A stretch of 64,000 bases of DNA, taken from JANNVZ01 sp046155615 (GTDB lineage Bacteria > Bacteroidota > Bacteroidia > Flavobacteriales_D > Sanyastnellaceae). Location of the stretch: positions 1-64,000 of the forward strand of contig JBJXFP010000154.1 of the NCBI GenBank assembly GCA_046155615.1, given 5' to 3'. The translations under genes and the position numbers were made by a program. The notes beneath the pieces were generated by a model. That model worked only from the letters and a program-made list of their open reading frames with translations. It was not told the DNA's origin and searched no databases. Positions 15,115 through 24,542 of this stretch are shown here, one piece after another (position 1 is the first letter of the stretch; every line of letters starts with the position of its first letter).

Positions 15115-15174
15115 ACAAGCCATTGTGCATTCATTGATGCGTCAAGTTGTGCGGCCACATCCCAATTTTGGCGC

Positions 15175-16188
15175 ATGATTTCTTACAACATTTCGCTGAA
15201 GCCTTTCAACACATTTGGCATTGATGTAAGTGCGAGGCATTTTGCTGCATTCTCCAATACAGCTCAACTCGCGGCATTACTGTCAGATGACGTGGTGAAG
15301 AAGAACCGACAACTTGTGCTTGGGGGCGGTAGCAATCTTTTGCTCACAAAAAATTTTGATGGCATTGTCCTCAAGAATGAGCTGAAGGGAATAACAGCTG
15401 TTAGTGAAGATGATACGCACTATTATGTGAGAGTTGGTGCAGGTGAAGTGTGGCATCAGTTTGTTATGCATTCCATCAAAAAAAATTATGCCGGTATCGA
15501 AAATCTTGCGCTTATTCCGGGTTGTGTGGGTGCAAGCCCCATGCAGAATATTGGAGCATATGGCGTGGAGATAAAAGATGTATTTCATTCATTGGAAGCC
15601 ATGCGTGTGCATGATGGCCATATCAAAACTTTCAGTCTGGATGAGTGTGCATTTGGCTACCGCGAGAGTGTGTTCAAGAGAAAAGAAAAAGGAAATTGGA
15701 TCATTCTTAGTGTGACCTACAGACTGAACAAACGCCCTGTTTTGAATACTAGCTATGGAGCAATAGATGCAGAACTTGAAAAAATGAATCTTGACCGCGT
15801 CACCATCAAAGACATAGCACATGCGGTCATCAACATACGATCATCCAAACTGCCTGACCCCGCACAGGTGGGCAATGCCGGTAGTTTTTTTAAGAACCCC
15901 GTTGTACCAATGCAGATGTATGAGAAGATAAAATCAAACTACAACAACGCGCCTTGTTATCCATTGAATGAAAATGAAGTGAAAGTACCCGCGGGTTGGT
16001 TGATAGAACAGGCGGGTTGGAAAGGAAAAACTTTTGACACGTACGGAGTACACAAAAATCAGGCGCTGGTTTTAGTCAATTATGGAGGCGCCAGAGGCCA
16101 ACAGATTTACGATCTCAGCACGCGCATCATCGAAGACATACAGTCTAAGTTTGGGATTGAGTTGGAGAGGGAAGTGAACATTCTCTAA
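15175..16188 (+). CDS. murB: UDP-N-acetylenolpyruvoylglucosamine reductase MurB
   Basis: An FAD enzyme that reduces UDP-GlcNAc-enolpyruvate to UDP-MurNAc with NADPH in cytoplasmic peptidoglycan precursor synthesis. It is 337 residues, the length of the long (type I, E. coli-like) form. Visible signatures are the N-terminal NTFGIDVSARHF, the FAD-binding LVLGGGSNLLL, IPGCVGASPMQNIGAYG, the YRESVFK segment with the active-site Tyr and Arg, the GNAGSFFKNP loop with the catalytic Ser, and the C-terminal PAGWLIEQAGWKG and HKNQALVLVN. The start at 15175 gives the expected N-terminus. It converges with the PorP-like gene, the ends overlapping by four bases. Confidence 0.97.
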   Translation: MISYNISLKPFNTFGIDVSARHFAAFSNTAQLAALLSDDVVKKNRQLVLGGGSNLLLTKNFDGIVLKNELKGITAVSEDDTHYYVRVGAGEVWHQFVMHSIKKNYAGIENLALIPGCVGASPMQNIGAYGVEIKDVFHSLEAMRVHDGHIKTFSLDECAFGYRESVFKRKEKGNWIILSVTYRLNKRPVLNTSYGAIDAELEKMNLDRVTIKDIAHAVINIRSSKLPDPAQVGNAGSFFKNPVVPMQMYEKIKSNYNNAPCYPLNENEVKVPAGWLIEQAGWKGKTFDTYGVHKNQALVLVNYGGARGQQIYDLSTRIIEDIQSKFGIELEREVNIL

Positions 16189-17183
16189 AACTTCGCACAA
16201 GGCATGATGCGAATCTTCTTAGTGCGTGCATTGTGCTTGGCAGCCCATTGGTAAGCAATGGTCAACTCGTGCGAACCGGCACTGCTGCCTACACCCAGTG
16301 TTGAAATGGTTAGGTCGTAGCTATAGCCGATTTTGTATCGCGCAGCCTGAAAGCCTGCAAGCACAGCTATTGCATCGTGATTGGCATAGCCGTAGTGATT
16401 GCTTTTCATGGGCAATCCTCGATACCATACACCAAGTACTACAGGCGAAAATTCATAGTAGAATCCGAAATCGAGCTGATCGAATTTTTGTTGAGATAGG
16501 TAGTTCGTTGCTATCACCACATAGTTATCAAGTCGTGTAAGAGAATTGCCTTTGAGGCGAATGCGCCATCCGCCATGCGCAGATACTTTTCTTACCATGG
16601 GCACTTCGTTGTTGTAATAAAATGATTGATCAGGACTGTTGTTGTGATATGCAGATAATCCAAACCAAAAGCGTGGACTGTATGTAAGCACGCCTGCACC
16701 CATGTCGAAGTATCCAACGGGGCGGATGCTACCTGCCTCCAAACTCATTTCTGCGTTGTCACGAATCATTTGATCATAGAATGTGAGCTTGTCAAAATCA
16801 ATGGCCTTGGTTACATATCCGAATTGAAGTGCCGGGCGGAAATACCAGTTGCGTTTGATCCGCGCTTCATACGCGACCTGATAATGCACACCGGTTGTGC
16901 GCAGTGCACCGCTGCCTGCACGATCAGTACTCACTAATAGACCCATACCCGTATTCAGATTGGGCATATACTGATCGTAGCTAAGGTTGAATGCCTGAAA
17001 CCCACCAGGTATGGCAGCCCACTGATTTCGGTATTGCGCGCTTAGTCTGCTTTGCACACTCGCACCTGCAAATGCCGGATTGGTGTAAGTAGGAAGAGCA
17101 TAGAATTGCGTGAATTGCTGATCCTGTGCACGCGTGATGTATGCCGCCATGAGCATCATCAGTATGGTGTATAGTTTTTTCAT
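16185..17183 (-). CDS. PorP/SprF family type IX secretion system membrane protein
   Basis: An outer-membrane barrel protein. PorP/SprF proteins help T9SS export and anchor partner adhesins, and Bacteroidota genomes carry many copies, typically paired with one large CHU_C-type cargo. The 332-residue protein has a signal peptide (about residues 1-19), the family start QDQQFTQFYALPTYTNPAFAG, internal NMGLLVSTDRAG-like and GAGVLTYSPRFWFGLSAYH segments, and closing barrel strands (KIGYSYDLTIS, HELTIAYQW). It lies 98 bases downstream of the 2019-residue PKD protein on the same strand, so that is its likely partner. It ends with a Cys-containing tail (MPCAKF). Confidence 0.93.
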   Translation of the reverse strand: MKKLYTILMMLMAAYITRAQDQQFTQFYALPTYTNPAFAGASVQSRLSAQYRNQWAAIPGGFQAFNLSYDQYMPNLNTGMGLLVSTDRAGSGALRTTGVHYQVAYEARIKRNWYFRPALQFGYVTKAIDFDKLTFYDQMIRDNAEMSLEAGSIRPVGYFDMGAGVLTYSPRFWFGLSAYHNNSPDQSFYYNNEVPMVRKVSAHGGWRIRLKGNSLTRLDNYVVIATNYLSQQKFDQLDFGFYYEFSPVVLGVWYRGLPMKSNHYGYANHDAIAVLAGFQAARYKIGYSYDLTISTLGVGSSAGSHELTIAYQWAAKHNARTKKIRIMPCAKF

Positions 17184-17281
17184 CTTTCAGTCGGGTTTTT
17201 AGTTCCTTTCATATTTCGGTTACAGCTTCAGAGTGTATCACTTTACAGAACCAGAAGTCATTTTCAAATTTTCAAATTGAA

Positions 17282-20200
17282 TCATTTCACAATTAGTGTC
17301 ACATCTCCGCTCTTTTCATAAGTCTGTCCGTTTACGAATGTTGCACTCACTTTCCATACATACACATCCTGTTTGCACAGCTCGCCCGCATAGTAACCAT
17401 TCCATCCTTTGTACACATCCTTGCTTTCAAAGAGCAGTTCTCCCCACTTGTTGAAGATTTGCAATTGGTATTCATCAATCCCTTTGTGCATTGGGAAGAA
17501 TATATCGTTGTCATAACTCAGGGCATCATAGTATCCCGTTCCCTCTTCATTCGTGCTTGGGGAGAATGCATTGGGGAATGCGATGTTGCCTTCTGCTATC
17601 ACATGCACCACATTGGGCAGGGTGAGTGTGTCAGGACAATTGTATTCGTTATTAGCAATAAGTGTTACTGTGTAGTCTCCCTCTTCCTGGTAGTAGTACA
17701 CAGGGTTGGAAGCAACGCTTGTGGAGCCGTCACCGAAATCCCAGAAATAGATGTTTGCATTTTGTGATTGATTCAAAGCGTATATCGGTTGACTGGGTGC
17801 ACTCACTTCATTTGGAATCACTGTGAATGCAGCATGAGCATTGGGATACACTTCTATAATTTGTTCCTGCACCATTTGGTCGGTGCTGCCATCGGGTCCG
17901 GTTACAGTGAGTGTAACGGTGTAGATGCCGGCTTGCCAGTAGGTGTATATAGGATTGGTTGCATTGGCCTCGCCACCATCGCCAAATTGCCAGTCACTCT
18001 GCATGGCGTATTCACTCAGGTTGGTAAACTGAACTGTGAGTGGTGCACAGCCTTGAGCTGGACCAGTAAAATCTGCGACAGGTGAAGGCGGAATGATTTC
18101 AATATTCTGATAAGTGGTATCACTGCACGAGCCATTATCCACTACCAACTGAATGCTGTATTCACCCCACGTGCTATACACATAAGTACCCGGTTCTGCC
18201 AGATAAATCTCTGTACCGTCATCCATATCCCACGTGTTTTGCAATGTGCCTCCAATTGTTGTGTTGTCGAGTGTAATGGTGCTGTTTGGCCACACCTGTG
18301 TTTGTGGTGTTGCGGTGAACGAAGCCTGAGGTATGGCATACACATATACGTATTGCGTTGCAGTATCAGTGCAGCCGAACGAATCTTCCAAAACGAATGT
18401 GATGGCATAGGTAGTGTCACTGTTTCCCCAGTTGAAGAAGGTGTGTTGTGGCTCGTAGTCGGTGCTGAAATCGCCATCACCAAAATTCCATTGGTAGCCA
18501 TTGCCTCCTGTGCTCTGGTTGTCGAAGTAAACTTCAAGTGGTGAGCATCCTTCAGCTTGTACATAAAATGCAGCTTCTATTTCTGGTGCTATTTCAATAC
18601 TCAGATTGTCACTGCTGCTGCACCCATAGTTGGTATAGGCATTCAGGGTGATGTTGTATGTCACCACATTGCTGGTAATGTTGTAATAGGCATAGTCATG
18701 ATATGGTGCTGAAGTTGTGGAGGTCTCGCCTGTGCCATATGTCCATTGGTAGCTGTCAGCACCAATGGAACCATTGAAGAAGGTTACGTTGGTTGGATAA
18801 CAACCGAACACGCTGTCCATTTGTGCTATGGCTTCAGGTGTGTGCATCACATGTATGTTCACCGCTGCAGTATCTGCACAACCATATATGCTGGTGCCAA
18901 GTAGTTGTGCAGTGTAGGTGGTATCATTTTCTAAATCGGTTACATACGTATGCGTTGGAGACGTGAGTGATGAAACTTGAGCATCGCCAAATGCCCATAC
19001 ATAAGAGGCTGCTCCCTGGCTCTGATTTACAAAGAATGCATTGAATGGCGAACAGCCAATTGTATCCACCGCGAACTGTACATCCACCGCAGGGTAAAGT
19101 GTGAAAGTCTCAGTGTGTGTGGCCACACAGCCATGTGCTGTTGCCGCAGTGAGTACCACATCATATTGCGAAGTGTTGTTGATGGGTGTGTCGAACTGAT
19201 GAGTATGAATTGAATCGCTGATGGTCGAGAGATTTCCATCACCATAGTTCCATGCAAATTCAGTTGCCACTGTGCTATTGTTAGTGAAAACAACAGCAGC
19301 TGGAAAGCAAGCCGCGTTTTCATCCATGTCAAAATCGGCCACTGGTGCGGGATGCAGTGTAAGCGGATGCGACACTGTGACGTTGCAGCCGAATGATGAG
19401 CTTACCATCAGTTGAACATTGTACACTTCAGTAGTATCTGCTGATGTGCTGAAGTAGCCCGAAGGATCTTCTACCAATGATGTGGTGCCGTTTCCAAAAT
19501 CCCAGAAGTAACTGATGCCACCCACACTGTTGTTGGTGAATGAAATGCTGGCAGGTGAACAATATTCAGCAGGCGGTGTGAAGGCTGCGGTAATTTCAGG
19601 AAATACCTGAATGATTTGTGTAGCGGTGCTGCTGCATCCTTCAGTGGTGGAGGCAGTCATCATTACATTGAATGTTTGAGCATCGCCTGTTGTATTTACA
19701 AAGATGTGCTGGTGAGTGGTGTCAGCTATGTTCGAAGTGGCACCATCACCATATATCCAATTGTACTGATCAGCATTTTGCGATGAGTTGGTAAACTGCA
19801 CATTGAGTGGCGAACAGCCCGACATCACATCAACCATGAAAGTGGCCACAGGTGTGTGGTTGATGGTTAGATCATGGTGGGCTGTATCAGTGCAGCCATA
19901 TCCCGATACTGCGAGCAGCATTACATCATAGATAAGCGGATCGCTGCCTGTATTTGTAAAATACGCAGTGGGGTCTGCAATTACTGAATTGGTTCCGTTT
20001 CCAAAATCCCACTGAAAAGCCGATGCATTGATGCTGTTGTTTACAAATGAAATGTTGGCGGGAGAGCAATGCTCACCGGGGTCGCCAAATGCAGCGGTAA
20101 CTCCGGGATAAACTGTAATGATGTTTGTAAACTGACTGGTACAACCTTCGGTGGAAGTGGTGGTGAGTACTACGGTAAATGTTTGCGCTACCGTGCCATA

Positions 20201-23200
20201 GTTGTAATAAGTATGTGTGTGCAAACTGTCTGGACTGTTTGATGTATTGCCATCACCATATTCCCAACTGATGGTATCAGCATTAACAGAAGTATTCGAA
20301 ATATTTACTACAAGTGGCGAACAACCTGCAAGCGCATCTAAGCTGAATCCTGCCACAGGCGTTGGATTCACGGTGAGCGACTGACTTGTGGTATCACTGC
20401 ATCCATAACTGTTTTGTGCAATCAGTGCCACGTTGTAGTTGATGGCTGCGCCACTGATGTTGGTATAGGTTGTTGTCGGATTTTGAACGATTGATTGCAA
20501 TCCGTTTCCAAAATCCCACGAGTAATTGTTCGCATTTATACTGGTATTGAAAAACTGAGTGGTGACAGGAGAACAATAGACAGCAGGCGGCACGAATCCC
20601 GCTATCACTTCAGGATAGATCTGCACTGTTTGCAAATAGGTGCTTGTGCAGCCATAGACATTGGACACTTGCAAGGTGATGGTGCGTGTGAGAACCTGAT
20701 CGCTTGTGTTGGTAAACACGTGCGTGTGCAGTGTATCCATGATGGTGTCGGTAGATCCGTCACCATAATTCCACAAATAGGAAGTAGCACCAATAGACTG
20801 ACAATTGATTTGTACAGCAAGTGGCCCGCATCCACTTGTAGAGCTCAGTATGAATTGAGCAGTTGGTTGAGGATGAACTGTAACTGTTGTGCTTGCTGTA
20901 TCTGTGCATCCAAAGGCAGAGGCCGCAGTTAGTGTTACTGTGTAGTCAATCGAAGAAGCTGTATTGTTTTCAAAGAGGTGTGTTGGATTGGCAAATGAAG
21001 ACGTCTGTCCATCGCCAAAGTCCCAACTGAAAATTTGTGCGCCATTGACAAATGGCATTGTTACAGTGTGCGGGGCACAGCCTTCGCTGCCTGCTATAGC
21101 AAAATCAAAATCGGCAAGTGGATATATGATTAGAGGTTGCGAAATGGTGTCGTTGCAGCCGTTGTTGTTGTATGCAATGAGTTCCACAGTATAAGTTACC
21201 AGCAGGCCTGTTGTATTTATATACGTGTAGTTCGGCTCAAACAAATTACTGGTCATGCCATCACCAAAGTCCCACAGGTATGTATCAGCATTTTGTGAAT
21301 TGTTGATGAAGTCTGCGGCAAACGGACTGCAGCCCGGAGGATTGTTGGTGCCATCGAAAGCTGCTATGGCGCTGGGCATGGGCGTTACATGAAGTGTATC
21401 AATGGTGCCGCATCCGAATGCATTCAGTGCAGTCATGGTCACCATATAAGTAGTATCGTGGTCAAGCGGATTGATGAAAGTGTGCGAGGTGATATAATCT
21501 GTAGCACCAAAACCATCACCAAAGTCCCAAAGGTGTGTTGCTGCATTTACAGTGGTGTTGTCAAATTGTACAGTGAGTGGCGAGCAGCCCGTGCTCACAT
21601 CTAAGGTTATCTCTGCCTGTGGCGCATCTTCCACAGTCACAGTCATGGTATCGGCATTGAAGCAATGCACAGAATTCACAAGAAGCGCAACATCATATGT
21701 TCCCGGTGTGGTGTAGTAGTGAAATGGATTTTGATCGGTTGAAGTTTGTCCATCGCCAAAGTCCCAGTTCCAGCCTATGATGTTATCGTTGGATGAAGCC
21801 GTGCTCATATCAATGAATTGAGCAGTATCGCCTTCACACAAATTCAGTACACTAAAATTGACTTGTGGTGATTCATATACGTGTATCACTTCATCGTCAC
21901 TGGCTGCACATCCATTGAAACCGATTACGTTTAACGTAACCAAATGATCACCCGGAGTATTAAAATTCACCAACGGTGGATCTTGTCCGCTGAAGTTGAG
22001 AGGAGGCACATCAAATTGCCATTGCCAAGTTGTAGCATCTGTGGCAAAGCCATCAAAGTCCACCATGAAATCGTCACATCCATCTGTCTGGTCGGCAATT
22101 ATCTGCACATCTGGTGCAGGCAATACCACTACCACGCATTGGTCCACATCGTTGCACGCACTGGATGCGCCCGATATGCCCACCATAGAACTGACGGTAT
22201 AAGTGCCCGGATTTTGAAATATAAAAGTGATGTTACCGCTGCCAGTATTTATCCATGGCCCTCCTGTTCCCATATTCCATTGGTAGCTGTTAGCACCACC
22301 ACTTGCCAATTGATAAAATGTGATAGGCTCGCCCACACAAACCGTGTCAACCGATGGTTCAATATCAGCAACAGGTGGCGGTACTATTTGTATAGTGATG
22401 CTGGTAGGTGCTATACCACAAAAGTTGCTGTCAAGCAACTCCACGGTATAGGTGCCTATGCCCGGATAGTGCATAGTATGTGGAAATGTGGGTGGCCACG
22501 GTGTCCAGTCTATGATGCTGTCATAACCTAAACCCCAGTAGTCACCAAAATTCCACCACTCATATCGCTGATAAATATTTCCCTGAAAGAGACAATTGCG
22601 ATATGTGGTATTCAGAAAAGTAACCGTGGTATCTGGATAACAGAGCAGCGTGGCAGAGGCAGTGATGCTTGGATCATCTAAATCCCAAATTCTAATTGGA
22701 TTGAATGTGGCCGTGCTGAATCCGCCCTGCACAATGTTGCAATAATTCTCAGCGGTGAGTGTCACTTCCGTTTCGCACGTTACCGTACCCACATCGTACA
22801 GGTGAGATATGGTTTGATTCCAATTTGTGTAATCAAAAACAAGAGGAGCAGTGCCATCACCAAAGTCCCAGGTGAATACGGTAGTTTCAGACACGTTAGT
22901 AGATGAGTTGATGAACTCCATCACTTGCGGAGCACAAGCCTGCGTGAGTCCGCCCACAGGTATCTGAATGGATGCACTACTGGCCTCTTCCATTATCAAC
23001 ACACCGGTTGTTTCACATCCCGAATTCACTTCAGTGATCACCACAATGAAAGTATCAACAGCGGCAGCATAGGTATGGCTTATGAAAGTAGGTGGTGCCC
23101 AGCTCATGCCTGTGGTGAGTGGCGAACCATCACCCCAGTCAATGGTGTATTCGCCCCAAGTATTGGGCGATGAAATGTTGAGCGCATAATCATTACCGCT

Positions 23201-23341
23201 GCACGAGTACCAATATGGATTGTCCACCACGTTGCCATAAAAGTCGAACAAGTTGGGACATTGAGCGCGCAACAGATTGCACAACATCACCAATGAAAGG
23301 AGGAGGGTGGCTGTTTTTGTTTTCGCGTACAGTGTATTCAT
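17282..23341 (-). CDS. Giant multi-PKD adhesin with gliding-motility-type C-terminal domain
   Basis: A 2019-residue secreted protein, probably an SprB-like surface adhesin. A signal peptide (about residues 1-26) is followed by roughly 22 PKD-like domains, each marked by a WDFGDG-type turn and a pair of Cys residues. The last 100 residues (NAFSPSTNEEGTG..., LQIFNKWGELLFES, GWNGYYAGELCKQDVYVWK, GDVTLIVK) match the CHU_C gliding-motility domain, which acts as a type B T9SS signal. Domains 10-18, between about residues 830 and 1560, alternate strictly between a YGDG type and a WDFGNG type, pointing to growth by two-domain duplications. It is transcribed ahead of the PorP/SprF gene. What it binds cannot be read from sequence. 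The frame is intact throughout despite the repeats. Confidence 0.93.
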   Translation of the reverse strand: MNTLYAKTKTATLLLSLVMLCNLLRAQCPNLFDFYGNVVDNPYWYSCSGNDYALNISSPNTWGEYTIDWGDGSPLTTGMSWAPPTFISHTYAAAVDTFIVVITEVNSGCETTGVLIMEEASSASIQIPVGGLTQACAPQVMEFINSSTNVSETTVFTWDFGDGTAPLVFDYTNWNQTISHLYDVGTVTCETEVTLTAENYCNIVQGGFSTATFNPIRIWDLDDPSITASATLLCYPDTTVTFLNTTYRNCLFQGNIYQRYEWWNFGDYWGLGYDSIIDWTPWPPTFPHTMHYPGIGTYTVELLDSNFCGIAPTSITIQIVPPPVADIEPSVDTVCVGEPITFYQLASGGANSYQWNMGTGGPWINTGSGNITFIFQNPGTYTVSSMVGISGASSACNDVDQCVVVVLPAPDVQIIADQTDGCDDFMVDFDGFATDATTWQWQFDVPPLNFSGQDPPLVNFNTPGDHLVTLNVIGFNGCAASDDEVIHVYESPQVNFSVLNLCEGDTAQFIDMSTASSNDNIIGWNWDFGDGQTSTDQNPFHYYTTPGTYDVALLVNSVHCFNADTMTVTVEDAPQAEITLDVSTGCSPLTVQFDNTTVNAATHLWDFGDGFGATDYITSHTFINPLDHDTTYMVTMTALNAFGCGTIDTLHVTPMPSAIAAFDGTNNPPGCSPFAADFINNSQNADTYLWDFGDGMTSNLFEPNYTYINTTGLLVTYTVELIAYNNNGCNDTISQPLIIYPLADFDFAIAGSEGCAPHTVTMPFVNGAQIFSWDFGDGQTSSFANPTHLFENNTASSIDYTVTLTAASAFGCTDTASTTVTVHPQPTAQFILSSTSGCGPLAVQINCQSIGATSYLWNYGDGSTDTIMDTLHTHVFTNTSDQVLTRTITLQVSNVYGCTSTYLQTVQIYPEVIAGFVPPAVYCSPVTTQFFNTSINANNYSWDFGNGLQSIVQNPTTTYTNISGAAINYNVALIAQNSYGCSDTTSQSLTVNPTPVAGFSLDALAGCSPLVVNISNTSVNADTISWEYGDGNTSNSPDSLHTHTYYNYGTVAQTFTVVLTTTSTEGCTSQFTNIITVYPGVTAAFGDPGEHCSPANISFVNNSINASAFQWDFGNGTNSVIADPTAYFTNTGSDPLIYDVMLLAVSGYGCTDTAHHDLTINHTPVATFMVDVMSGCSPLNVQFTNSSQNADQYNWIYGDGATSNIADTTHQHIFVNTTGDAQTFNVMMTASTTEGCSSTATQIIQVFPEITAAFTPPAEYCSPASISFTNNSVGGISYFWDFGNGTTSLVEDPSGYFSTSADTTEVYNVQLMVSSSFGCNVTVSHPLTLHPAPVADFDMDENAACFPAAVVFTNNSTVATEFAWNYGDGNLSTISDSIHTHQFDTPINNTSQYDVVLTAATAHGCVATHTETFTLYPAVDVQFAVDTIGCSPFNAFFVNQSQGAASYVWAFGDAQVSSLTSPTHTYVTDLENDTTYTAQLLGTSIYGCADTAAVNIHVMHTPEAIAQMDSVFGCYPTNVTFFNGSIGADSYQWTYGTGETSTTSAPYHDYAYYNITSNVVTYNITLNAYTNYGCSSSDNLSIEIAPEIEAAFYVQAEGCSPLEVYFDNQSTGGNGYQWNFGDGDFSTDYEPQHTFFNWGNSDTTYAITFVLEDSFGCTDTATQYVYVYAIPQASFTATPQTQVWPNSTITLDNTTIGGTLQNTWDMDDGTEIYLAEPGTYVYSTWGEYSIQLVVDNGSCSDTTYQNIEIIPPSPVADFTGPAQGCAPLTVQFTNLSEYAMQSDWQFGDGGEANATNPIYTYWQAGIYTVTLTVTGPDGSTDQMVQEQIIEVYPNAHAAFTVIPNEVSAPSQPIYALNQSQNANIYFWDFGDGSTSVASNPVYYYQEEGDYTVTLIANNEYNCPDTLTLPNVVHVIAEGNIAFPNAFSPSTNEEGTGYYDALSYDNDIFFPMHKGIDEYQLQIFNKWGELLFESKDVYKGWNGYYAGELCKQDVYVWKVSATFVNGQTYEKSGDVTLIVK
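18735..20800 (-). repeat. About 510-bp higher-order repeat inside the PKD gene
   Basis: YGDG-type turns recur at about 20770, 20262, 19755, 19240 and 18745, spaced 495-515 bases apart, with a WDFGNG/AFGDA-type turn between each pair. The unit is therefore two PKD domains (about 170 residues). The copies have drifted at DNA level but keep the reading frame and the CSP and NxSxNAxxYxW patterns. Confidence 0.75.
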
Positions 23342-23480
23342 AGGCGATTTGTACGCCTCATGCTTCTATATGTGTCGCGGTTCTTTGGTTTTTAGACCAA
23401 ATGCGAATTGATATAGACTGAAATTGAATCAGAGTTGATCAGCAAGACCAAATTTGTTCATGTGCAACCACGGATGCACT

Positions 23481-23990
23481 TCAATGCAAATCGAAGGTCC
23501 TGGTATAATCGCGATGCGGGGCTTGACTGTGGCAGCCTGTGCACGACTGGCCCTTTTCACCTGTGCTGTATACCACTGAGCCATCAGCACCATACTCAGC
23601 CCAAAGCCAGCCACCGGCTGCATTCTCGTGTGTAGGATCTTTTTTCATCACGGCATATTTGATACTACCCGCGTTCACTATGCTTTTTACGACAAGGCTG
23701 CCTACCGGAAAATTGCCACCCACAGGCAATTCGCCATCCTCCGTGAGTGCATCGTAGGATGTGCTGTTGAAGTGCAATGTGAAGCTGCTGTGGGGACTGT
23801 TGCCTGCGGGGTCCAGCGTATCACCATTCATGAATGCCACCAGATCACTTGCCGAAGCTTGAACAAAAAGGTCGGAGTCAAAGAGCGAACTGTCCTTTTC
23901 GTGCCTGCATGCAATGGTTAGCAGCACAGCAAAAAGTGCCGCTATGCATGCATGAGTTTTGCGTAGTGCAAACGTGTTGTTTGTTTTCAT
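23481..23990 (-). CDS. Cytochrome P460-like c-type heme lipoprotein
   Basis: A 169-residue periplasmic lipoprotein with a signal peptide ending in a lipobox (LLTIAC, about residue 28) and a single heme-attachment motif, CTGCH, close to the C-terminus. The mature part fits the cytochrome P460 fold: SFTLHFNSTSYDALT, a central SLVVKSIV strand, KYAVMKKDPTHENAAGGWLW and the final GEKGQSCTGCHSQAPHRDY. P460 relatives oxidise hydroxylamine or bind NO, but many family members in heterotrophs have no known substrate. Its ATG overlaps the stop of the MORN lipoprotein gene by four bases (ATGA at 23987-23990), so it is the last gene of a three-gene operon. The domain call rests on motifs only. Confidence 0.8.
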   Translation of the reverse strand: MKTNNTFALRKTHACIAALFAVLLTIACRHEKDSSLFDSDLFVQASASDLVAFMNGDTLDPAGNSPHSSFTLHFNSTSYDALTEDGELPVGGNFPVGSLVVKSIVNAGSIKYAVMKKDPTHENAAGGWLWAEYGADGSVVYSTGEKGQSCTGCHSQAPHRDYTRTFDLH

Positions 23991-24541
23991 TTCGATTTTT
24001 TATCGTAATCAATTTCACGCATTAGTTTTCCTTCCATGTTATAGGTTGTCCACACTCCACTTTTTGCACCGTGGGTATAGAAGCCGCGTGTGTCAAGCTT
24101 TCCGCTCGGGTAGTAGGTAAAGCATTCGCCATGCTGCTCCCCATTTATGTAGTGGCTTTCATAGTAGGGTTTTCCGTTCTCATGCCATGTTTTGTATGGA
24201 CCATGCAGGGTGTCGTTGCGGTAGCTGTTCATACTCCATTGCGTTCCATTGGGATAATAGCTTGTGCATTCGCCATTCAATTGGTTGTGCTCATAACGCA
24301 GGTCGGTGTAGCGTTGGCCATCGTCATAAAATTTGATATACGCTACCTTTTGTTTCGATGTTGTATCAATAAAAGTAGAAACCCTATGACTACCATCGGC
24401 ATAGGTGCTATCCACTTTTTCCAATGCACCGGTTATGGAGTAAGATTTATTCTCTGCAACAAGTTCCGGTCTTTCAGATGGAGTATTGTTACACGCCACA
24501 AGCACGCAGAGACACATCGTTGTTATCCATTTTGTTTTCAT
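23987..24541 (-). CDS. MORN-repeat-variant lipoprotein
   Basis: A 184-residue lipoprotein: MKTKWITTMCLCVLVAC is a signal peptide with lipobox. The mature protein has about five copies of the bacterial MORN variant (toxin-antitoxin-like MORN, YxxGxxxGxxxxYYxNG), such as GECTSYYPNG, GPYKTWHENGKP, GECFTYYPSGK and GVWTTYNMEGKLMREI. Such repeats form a flat beta surface; no enzymatic role is known. I choose the ATG at 24539-24541, because it gives the clean signal peptide and sits one base after the TAA of the polyprenyl synthase gene; an earlier in-frame ATG at 24559 would overlap that gene. Both junctions are tight, so it is cotranscribed with its neighbours. Confidence 0.85.
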   Translation of the reverse strand: MKTKWITTMCLCVLVACNNTPSERPELVAENKSYSITGALEKVDSTYADGSHRVSTFIDTTSKQKVAYIKFYDDGQRYTDLRYEHNQLNGECTSYYPNGTQWSMNSYRNDTLHGPYKTWHENGKPYYESHYINGEQHGECFTYYPSGKLDTRGFYTHGAKSGVWTTYNMEGKLMREIDYDKKSK

Positions 24542-24542
24542 G

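Noticed and set aside
16185..16188. A four-base overlap of the murB and PorP-like gene ends
   Set aside because: Convergent overlaps of this size are common and do not need a special explanation.
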